From the NCBI RefSeq assembly GCF_011050365.1, contig NZ_DRFV01000011.1, positions 1-64,000 of the forward strand: DNA of 64,000 nt, read 5' to 3'. Under the pieces are notes generated by a model, which was not told the origin of the DNA, did no database searches, and saw only the letters and a program-made list of their open reading frames with translations. Origin of the DNA: Pseudohongiella sp. (GTDB lineage Bacteria; Pseudomonadota; Gammaproteobacteria; Pseudomonadales; Pseudohongiellaceae). Positions 35,949-45,400 of the stretch are shown piece after piece. Both the position numbers and the translations under genes were made by a program. Position 1 is the first letter of the stretch. Each line of letters begins with the position of its first letter.

Positions 35949-36242
35949 CTAGAAGGTGCCCACCAAACGGAATATGACAAGCACCACTGCCAATGTGACG
36001 AAAGTCGCCGTGCCGTAGGTGACAAAATTGCTCAAACCAACCTGGGTGCGGTAGGCGTCAACCGTGCGCGTAGCATCCCCGGTACGATGGCTGATATCAC
36101 GCTGCAGACGGATCTTGTAGTTGTCGAACTTCTCAACCAGTTGCCAGCCGGACTGTGCTTCCTCGTCCAGTACCGCCTTGAGATTGCCGGATTTTGCAAA
36201 GTGCGGCGTGGTTGATTGCACGATCTTGTATTCCAGTTCCAT
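35949..36242 (-). CDS. Small membrane protein with DUF4177-like N-terminal part
   Basis: 97-residue protein on the opposite strand, between mshP and mshQ. The N-terminal half (MELEYKIVQSTTPHFA, LDEEAQSGWQLVEKFDNYKIRL) resembles DUF4177, a small beta-alpha domain of unknown function. The C-terminal ~22 residues form one membrane helix (FVTLAVVLVIFRLVGTF). ATG 36242 is chosen because GGAG precedes it at seven bases; an upstream in-frame ATG would add 37 residues without similarity. Not a known part of msh clusters as far as I recall. Confidence 0.7.
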   Translation of the reverse strand: MELEYKIVQSTTPHFAKSGNLKAVLDEEAQSGWQLVEKFDNYKIRLQRDISHRTGDATRTVDAYRTQVGLSNFVTYGTATFVTLAVVLVIFRLVGTF

Positions 36243-36390
36243 GTTGGACTCCGTGTGGTTAGCTTGAACTGCCTGTATTTTGTGTTCGGGTGCACAAATT
36301 TGCAATCTAAACCGCCATGCCTTCGGGTAAATATGGGGACAAATTGCAGGCATATTGCTACTGTGGGCCGTTAAAACCGGCGTTAGCCGA

Positions 36391-36396
36391 TATAAT
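36391..36396 (+). promoter_or_regulatory. Possible -10 element for mshQ
   Basis: Consensus TATAAT 46 bases before the mshQ ATG. No clear -35 at 16-18 bases. Because a divergent gene separates mshQ from mshP, mshQ needs its own promoter and this is the best candidate. Confidence 0.45.
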
Positions 36397-36441
36397 GCCT
36401 AAGTTAATAATAAACCGTTAGTTTGTTGGTACTCTTCGACT

Positions 36442-39400
36442 ATGCCCCAACACCGGCAGTTCACCGCCAGAACCAGGAAAATTGCTGAGCTCCCTGAAAA
36501 AGGGCTTTGGCGCTGGCTCGTGCGTGGGGTGTGTGTCGGTGCTGGTTTGCTGGTGGTGGCCGGTCTGGTCATTGCCCAGGTTCCGGGTCCGGTCAGTGTC
36601 AGGGGTAGCGGCGGGATCGTTGCCCAGGTCAATACGCCGATTCTTGGCACCGGTGGCAATATCAGCACTCAGGGTGCGTACACGGTCCACGTGTTTAATG
36701 GCAATGGCACATTCGTGCCCCCCGCAGGCCTGAGCAGCCTGGACGTGCTGATTGTTGCCGGTGGTGGTGGTGGCGGTGGTTATGAAGATGGCGGCGGCGG
36801 CGGTGGTGCGGGTGGCCTGAGGTTTGTCACTGGCGTAAACGCTAACCAGCCATCTTTTAGCGTCCAGGTCGGCGCTGGCGGCGCCGGCGGCACAACCAGT
36901 AACAACCTCAGCGGCAATGGCCAGCAGGGTGGTGCGTCCTCATTTGGCGCGCTGTCAACGGTTGGCGGCGGCGGCGGTGGCCGCGGCGATCAGGGATCTG
37001 GTGGCGGCGGCAACGGTGGCTCTGGCGGCGGTGGTGGCAGCACCAGTTCGAACAACAATGCACGACCCGGTGGCGCAGCTATAGGTACACCGACGCAAGG
37101 TAACCCGGGCGGTGCCGGCAGCGAAGACAACAACAACAACCGTAAAGGTGGTGGCGGTGGTGGCGGCGCGGGTGCGGCCGGTGCTATAGGCACCGACAAT
37201 GCGGGCGGCAATGGTGGCGTTGGTTTGAATTACAGCGCCCAGTTTGGCGCCGTGGGCGGGGCCGGCGGCTGGTTCGCCGGTGGTGGCGGTGGTGGCAGGC
37301 GCAACGACGACCCTGTGGGTACCGGTGGCCAGGGTGGTGGCGGTAACGGCGCGAACGAGAACGGCCCGGCCACTGCGGGCGCGGCCAACACCGGTGGTGG
37401 TGGTGGCGGTGGCGGCGAAAATTTCTTCAACACCCACCCCGGACAAGCGGGCGGCAGCGGTGTGGTCATCGTGCGTTACATCGCGCCAACTCAACCGTTT
37501 ATAGTCCACAGATTCAACTCATCCGGCACATTCACGCCGCCACCGGGTGTGAGCCAGGTTGACGTGTTGGTGGTTGCCGGCGGCGGTGGCGGTGGTACCT
37601 CGCGCGCATTCGGGACTGCGGGCGCCGGTGGTGGCGGTGCCGGTGGCCTGGTGTATCGAACCGGATTCGCTGTCGGCAGTTCGGTCGCCGTCACTGTTGG
37701 CGCCGGTGGTGCCGGCGGTCCCGGGACCGGCCACGCCAATGGCATCAATGGCGGTAACTCTGTCTTTGGTAGCCTGACCGCACTGGGCGGCGGCGGCGGT
37801 GCTGGCGGCAACGCGCAAGGTAGTGCCGGCGGCTCCGGCGGTGGCTCTCGCGGCAACGATGGCGGTGTCGCCTTGCAACCGGGCGCAGCAACCACCGGCG
37901 CAGGGTTTCGGGGTGGCAACATGCCAGGGTCTCCCGGCGGTGCACCCGCAACCGGCGGTGGCGGTGCTGGCGGCGCCGGTCAGGATATCGCGGGTAATAC
38001 AGGGGAAAATGGCGGACAAGGTGGTATCGGCCTGCAATACAGTATCTCTGGTACAGCCACTTTTTATGCCGGTGGCGGCGGCGGTGGCGCGGCACAGAAT
38101 CTGTCTCTGCCTGGTGCCGGTGGCCAGGGTGGTGGCGGTGCCGGTGGTCGCGACAATATCACGCCGACAGCAGGCACTCCCAATACCGGCGGTGGCGGCG
38201 GCGGCGGCAACAACTCGGTCAATGGCGCGGCCGGTGGTTCGGGTGTGGTCTTCGTGCGCTATCGCCCGCCAACCCTGACCATACAAACGCAGCCGTCTGC
38301 CTCGGCCATCAGTGGTGCTGCGTTTAATCAGGCACCGGTGGTGGTGTTGCGGGACTCCAATAACAGTGTCGTCGCCAACGCCACCGTCACGGTGGCGATC
38401 GCCAGTGGTGGCGGCACGCTGGGCGGAACTACGTCGGTGCAAACCAATGCCAGCGGTCAGGCGACTTTCAACAATCTCAGCATCACGGGCGCTGCTGGCG
38501 TGCGGACCTTGAGTTTTACCGTCAACGGCACGACAGGCTCAGTGGTGTCCAACAATGTCGAAATTGTCACCTATCACTTCGAAGTTGAACACGATGATCT
38601 GAGCAGTACCTGTGCGCCGTTCACCCTGATTACCATCAATGTCGTCGACTCCAATGACAATCCGGTGCTGAATTATGAGGGCACAGTCACGATTTCCAAT
38701 GATGCCAGTAATGGTGATTACGATCTGGCCAGCGGGTTTCCGGGGAATTTTACCAATCTGGGCAATGGTTCGGCCACCTATGAGTTTATTGCCACTGACA
38801 CAGGCACAGTGCAGCTTGAGTTTATGACCACCACGGCTAACGCCAGTCTGTCGTTCGACGCCAATGCCGGTTCCATCGGCACTGAGAATTATGGCCCGCC
38901 GCTGGAAATTGGCCAGTGTTCGTTTGCGGTTGCACACAATATTCAGGGTGGCGTCTGTGCCGCCTCGGCCGTGACGTTCTCGGTGCTGGGCGCCGACGGT
39001 AATGTGCTCAGCGACTACCTTGGTCAGGTTACGGTCAGCAGTTCATCGAATACCGGTAACTGGAGCAACGCTTTTGGTGAGCCGGGCGTGTTCAGCAATG
39101 GCACTGCAGGTGATGGTGTTGCGACGTATACATTTGGCGCCGGCGATGACGGTGAGGTTCAATTGGGTTATACCAATGTTGCCGGTACCTATACCTTTGA
39201 CATCACTTCCGTGGCCGGTGATATTGCCACGGTCAGCGACGACGATGGTCAGCTGACGGTGAGCGCCTGCTCGTTTCGCATCTTTGTCGCGGGCGATGTG
39301 ACGGCCCTTGACTCCAGTGTGTGCCGTATCGAAGAAATCCGGATACAAGTGGTAAATGCGAACGCATCGGTGGTGATGAATTATGCCGGAACCCTCAACC

Positions 39401-42400
39401 TGAGTACTGTCGGTATCACCAGCGGCGACTGGAGTAAAACCGGTGTTGCCGCAGATGCGCTGGGCAATCTCACCGCCGGCCCTGGTGACGGCAGCGCCAC
39501 GTATCCTTTTCAGACCGGTGACGAAGGTGAGATTACGCTGAATTTTGCTGTACAGGCTGCCGACGAGATCAATTTCAATATTGTTGCGGCCAATGTGGCG
39601 CAGCCATCAGGCAATTTTGATCCCACTATTGACTACGAGGCTTGCGTATTCCGGATCGTTTTCCCTGACGGTACCGACTCCGACGTATGCTCGATTGCGC
39701 AGGTTGATATCTCCATCGTCGATCGCGCTGGCAATGCGGTTACCGATTATGAGGGACAAGTGGAGCTCAGCACATCGACCGGTTTTGGCAGCTGGGAGGA
39801 TATCAGCCTGTCCGACGGTACCCTGACCGATGCTTTCGAGGAAGACGGCTTTGCCACCTATGAGTTTGTCGCCAGTGATCTGGGCACCATTTCGCTGGGC
39901 TTCCGACACCGCCGGGACAGCGGGCCGGTCAATATCAATATTACCGATGATGTGAACCAGGATGCTGGCAACAGTGCCAACATGTATGACCAGAATCTCG
40001 AAATAGACCTGTGCACCTTCGAAATTATCCTGCCCGAGGCACAGAGTAATGCCTGCACCATAACCCAGGTTCAGTTCAATGTACGTGACCGCAATGCGGA
40101 TCTGGCGACAGAGTTTCGTGGCACCATGCGCATCTCCAATAACGCAGGACGTGGCGACTGGTTCGAAGACGGCGGCACCTATGATGCCTTGCCGGCACCG
40201 TCGGGCGCAGATGCCGGTATCGCCGACTATGCCTTTACCGCCGGCGATGCCGGACAGGTGACGCTGGTATTCAGTAGCGAGTCACCGGCGCAATACAACT
40301 TTGATGTGGTAGACGATGAAGGCCTGATAGTTGAAGTGCCGTCAGCGGACCCCACTCTGTTCTACACGGGTTGTTTCCCGGAAATCTTCGCTGGCCCTGT
40401 GTGTACGGATCGTGATGACTTTACGACCAATCTGGCCAGCATTGCGATCCCGGCGGCGAGTCCGTTGGCCGGTACTGATTCCAGAATGGTATTGATGTCC
40501 ACGCACCAGATTGAAGATCGTGCCAGCGCCAACACCGGTACGTCAGCGACCTTTGATGGTGATGCCATGTCGTTGGTGAAACGCCAGTTCAATGGCGTTG
40601 GCCCGTATTCGGATGATGTTGCTGTTGAGCTATGGACAATTTTTGGCGCCGACCTGCCCGCCGGGGCCGGTACTTACCAGGGTGTATTCAGCGGCGGCGC
40701 GGCAGGTGACAGCACTACTATCTGCCTGACCAGTGTGGTAGGCGTAGCGCAGACACTGCCAGTTGAGGCTGCAGACCCGCCAACCGGTCCGCTCAACGGC
40801 ACCAACTACAGTCAGCCTGTGCAAAACGGAGAGTTCCGCCACAACGCTGTCACTACAATTTCGACCGAGTCGAACAATTCATTTGTGTTCAGTGTTACGG
40901 CTAACGATACCCAGAACGGTGCAGCCGACAATACGTATTATTATCTTGCGACACAGCCCAACCCGCTGGTCGGTCTGTGGGGCGGCTTTGATACCGGTCA
41001 GCTGAATCCGCCACCGCGCACGGCTGAGCTACAAGCGCGACCTGACAATGGTCGCTCTGGAGGTTCTGCCGGGGTTCTCAGTTCATTGGGCGTGGTTACC
41101 GTGGTGGAGCCATTCAGGTCAGGTAATTCGATAGACCTGAACATTGAACCAACGCGTAATGCCCACATCGTGGCGGCGTTTGAACCCAGAGTGGAAGGTG
41201 AGCCGCTGGCCGAAGGATTTGAACCGGTTATTCTGTATAAAACATTTTCCGGTGCCATGAGTTATCGCGCAATTGGTGCGTCGTTGCGCACACAGCCATC
41301 AGGTGCTACCGTAAATGCGGCGGTAGATTGTGCGTTTGTGGACTTTTCAGTAGGAACCGAAGCAACACTGGACATGCCGCCCAATTCCAGTGTTCGGGCT
41401 GCCTATCTTTATTGGGCTGGCCAGGGTAGTCCTGAGCAGGTGGACAATACTGTCACTTTCGAACGGGGTGGTTCTCCTTCAGAATTTCAGATAGTTGCGG
41501 ATGAGGTATTTAATATTATTGGAACTTCCACCAGCGTGGTTGACTTCTTTGCAGCCTATGCCGATGTGACTGATATTGTCACCGTCAATGATGACTATCG
41601 GGTAAGTGACTTCGAGGTGTCCAGTAACGGTGATTGGGATAACAACGGCACTTGTGCGGCAGGTTGGTCTCTGATTGTTATCTACGACAACGACGACGAG
41701 CAGTTGCGCGTGGTCAATCTGTTTCACGGCTTTCAGCCCTTCCAGTGGGCCTCCTTTACTCTGGTGCCGCGTAACTTCCGAATGGCGACGTATGACAATG
41801 ATCGCTACCTGCCAAACGGCCAGGTCACACATTTTACTATTGAAGGCGATTCAGGACTTGCCAACGGTGATGAATCCCTGAGTATCCAGGATGAGCCGGA
41901 CTCGGTTGACTTTAATAATCTGTCGCAGGAACACTTGAATAGTTATAATCCGGTAAACAACGAGTTTAACGAGACCATTACCAGACCGTTGTATGAACTT
42001 TATGACAATGGTGTTGACCCGCCGTTCTACTCATGGATCGGCAAGGATCCTGCGCTGATTACCAACAGCCAGAATAACGATGGTTACGAAATTGACTTCG
42101 CCGGCCCGGATGCACAGCTCGCCGGTCGAAGTGGCAGTCAGATCGGTAGTAGCTATGGTGTCGATGTAGATACTCATTACCTGGGTAATGACACCCTGTT
42201 CGATTTCTCGCAACCGGGCAACGAAGCTGAGCGCATTACCACGCGGTACAGCTCGGGGCAGGACCTGGTTATGCTGGTGTCCGAAGTGATCAGTGTAACC
42301 AACTTCCCCATCGCTGATGTGGAAGTGTTCATCAGTCAGAGCGGCGATTTCAAGGTTAACGGTGATGGCACCTACGAAGTGACTGTTACCAACAACGGCA

Positions 42401-45400
42401 ACGGCACGTCGAACGGCGGGGAGGCAACGGGGGAAGTCACTCTGGCGATGCAGTTGCCCACGGGTATGACCTTCGCCAATGCCAGTCAGGTGTCCGGCAC
42501 TGGCTGGTCATGTACGGTTAACACGGCACCGGCAAACGGTGCCTTTACCTGTACCTACGATATCGGCACATCGCTGGCGCCCGGCGCTGATCTGCCTACG
42601 CTGACTGTCAATGTGGATCTGGCAGGGCCTGACGTTTTCACCCTGAACCAGAATAACCGCACGGTGACAGCGCGCATTGTGCATACCGGTGGTAACTGTT
42701 CAGCAACGACCACAGGGCTGCTGCCACTGGAAAGCAACTGTGATCGTTCGCCGCAGTTTGATAACAAGTACGATCTGCAGGGTGGCGCCATTGATGTCAA
42801 TACACTGACCGCCAAGACGGACGCCAACAACAACGTTGAAAGCGTGGTCACGACCGTTCAGGGTATTCGCACTGATCTGCGTATCGTAAAGTCAGTGGTG
42901 GATACGCTGGAAGTGGATCAGACCGGTGAGTATGAGCTGGTAGTCACCAATCTGGGGCCTGATGATACAACGGTGCCGTTCACCATCTCTGATGCGCAAC
43001 CCTCAGGTGTCACCTTTACCGGCACCAGCAGCGCTGACACAGAATGGACCTGCAGTACACTGACGCCGACACTGAATTGTGAGTTTGATGGCGTGCTGGC
43101 GTTGAATGAAAGCACAACGCTGACACTGGCAGTGCTGGTCACCGGCAGCGCCCGTGCCAGTGTGGTAAACACCGCCCAGGTTGTAGTTGGCACCGGTAAC
43201 TTTGATACCGTTCAGAGCAACAATACGTCGACTAACAGCACCACTATTGTCGGACCGCCGGTCGGTTCTCAGGAACGCTTCCTGTTGTCGGTATCCACGC
43301 CTGGCAACGATACGTCAATCGGTGGATTGGCCAACTTCCAGAACGATGACCTGATTATTTATGATCCGGCGACCAACGAAGCCATCATGTTCTTTGATGA
43401 CAGCGTGACCAATGCCGGCCGCGTCGATGACATCAATGCCGTGCATCTGCTAAAGAACGGCCACCTGATACTATCTGCCAATGGCAGCAGTGTTATTGGC
43501 ACTAATAACCTGGCATTCGAGCCTTGGGATCTGGTGCGCTATGACCCTATTTCCGGCATCGCCTATATGTTCCTGCAGGGCTCAACCGTGTTCGATAACC
43601 ATGAGTCGGTCAATATCAATGGTGTATACGTCAATGATGACTGCCCCACCAGTGCCGGACATTCGGAGTGTACGGTATTGATCTCGACCACCGGCGGCGC
43701 CACCACCAGTTTCGACAGCCTGACATTTACGTCATCGGATATCATTGCGCTGGACAGAAGCGGCGCCAATGTCACTGCCAGTGTTTATATGGAAGGCAGC
43801 GATGATGATGTGTTTGGTGCCACCGAAGGCAACGGCAATGTTGATGTTGACGCGTTTTACCTTCGTGTCGACCCCAATGATCCGACAGCAACCATCGACA
43901 CCATAGCGCTGTCGGTTGACAACGAAACCGCAACGATCGGCGACGACCCGACTATGGATCCGGTGGACGGCACCATTGTCACCCGCGATGATGTCACGGA
44001 GCTAAACCGTACCGATGACAGCACACAGAACCTGTTCCTGGGCGATCAGGAACTGGGTGTGTTCACGCCGGATGTGCTGGCGCAACCGACAGCGGCGCAG
44101 CGCCGGCTTGACGCGCTGCATCTGGTGGAAGACGGCTATATCGGTCACTTTAGTATCAAGGTTGAGCAAAGCGGCAGCGTCTGTGCGTTTGCCCTGGTAC
44201 GCATCAGCAAGCATGACGGGCTGACACACACACGCGACGACGATTACTACGGCTCGGTGCGACTTGGCACCAGCACCGGCGTCGGTAACTGGTCGACCCA
44301 CACCGGTGTGCAAGGCACGCTCAACAATGGCACGCTGGATGATGGCGCGGCAATCTATACCTTTGACCCTGCCGACGACGGTTCCGTGGTACTGCGCTTG
44401 AGCTATGACCAGGCCGCGACCATCAAGATTACTGCCACCAATGGCATCGCGTCCGTGCTGGCCAGCGAGAATCCCAACTTTGTCTTCAGTGATGAACTGA
44501 CCGAGATCACCTGGGAGGATCTGTTCAATACGGTGTCTTACGGCCGCAATGATGGCACACGCAACTGGGCAGCCGACTGGTCAGAGGTTGATGGCGAGAG
44601 TGCTTCCATCGGCGCCAATCCGGCAACGGGCAATGTTCAGGTCATCAATGACATCAATAACATCAGTGGTCATCAAAAGTTGCGCTTACGCTCCAACACC
44701 TATGCCGTGAACAACAGTATTCAGCCTTCGCTGGCACGCACCTTTAATCTGGCTTCAGTGCCGGCATCAGAAGATGTCGTGCTGAGTTTTGATTACAATT
44801 ATACCGGTGCCGCTTCAACCGATCAGGTGGTGATAGAAGCACGAGGTACCAGCACCAGTGATCCGGCCTGGACGCAGTTGACGTCCTATACGGGCGTCAG
44901 CGGAAGCGGCAGTGGCAGCGCGTCGTTGAATCTGACCACGGCGCTGGGTGGCAACTCGAACATGACAACGACCTCGCAGATCCGCTTCCGCATCGCTAAC
45001 GGTTATGCAGTGACAGGTCGCTTCTTTATCGATAATGTCAAGATTGAGACCGCCACCGATGAGTGTGGCTATACCGGCTCTGGCTCGCTTGACCATTATG
45101 CTATCCAGCACAGCGGTTTCGGCATCTCCTGCGTGGGCACGCCGGTCACCATCATTGCCCATGATGCGGCGAACAATCCGATCAATGCCAATGGCGAAAC
45201 CATCAACATCAGCATCTCGCCGGGCAAAGGCGTGTGGGCCAGAGTTCTGAGCGGCGGTGGTGCGCTGACAGCGCTCGCCAGTCAAGCGGACAACGGTTCT
45301 GCTACCTATACCTTCCCGCAGGGAGAAAGCTCGGTCAGTCTGCTGCTCAATTACACCGTCCCGGCAGGTGCCGGGCAGCCGGTCGATATCAATGTGTTGG

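Noticed and set aside
36760-38240. Repeat-rich stretch considered as CRISPR or satellite DNA
   Set aside because: Repeats are short GGN triplets in frame with the protein, without uniform spacers or direct repeats of 25-40 bases. No cas genes in the window.
36955-38442. Long minus-strand frames over the glycine-rich region (Pro- or Ala/Thr-rich translations)
   Set aside because: Reverse complements of GGTGGC repeats give proline- or threonine/alanine-rich strings automatically; no gene features.
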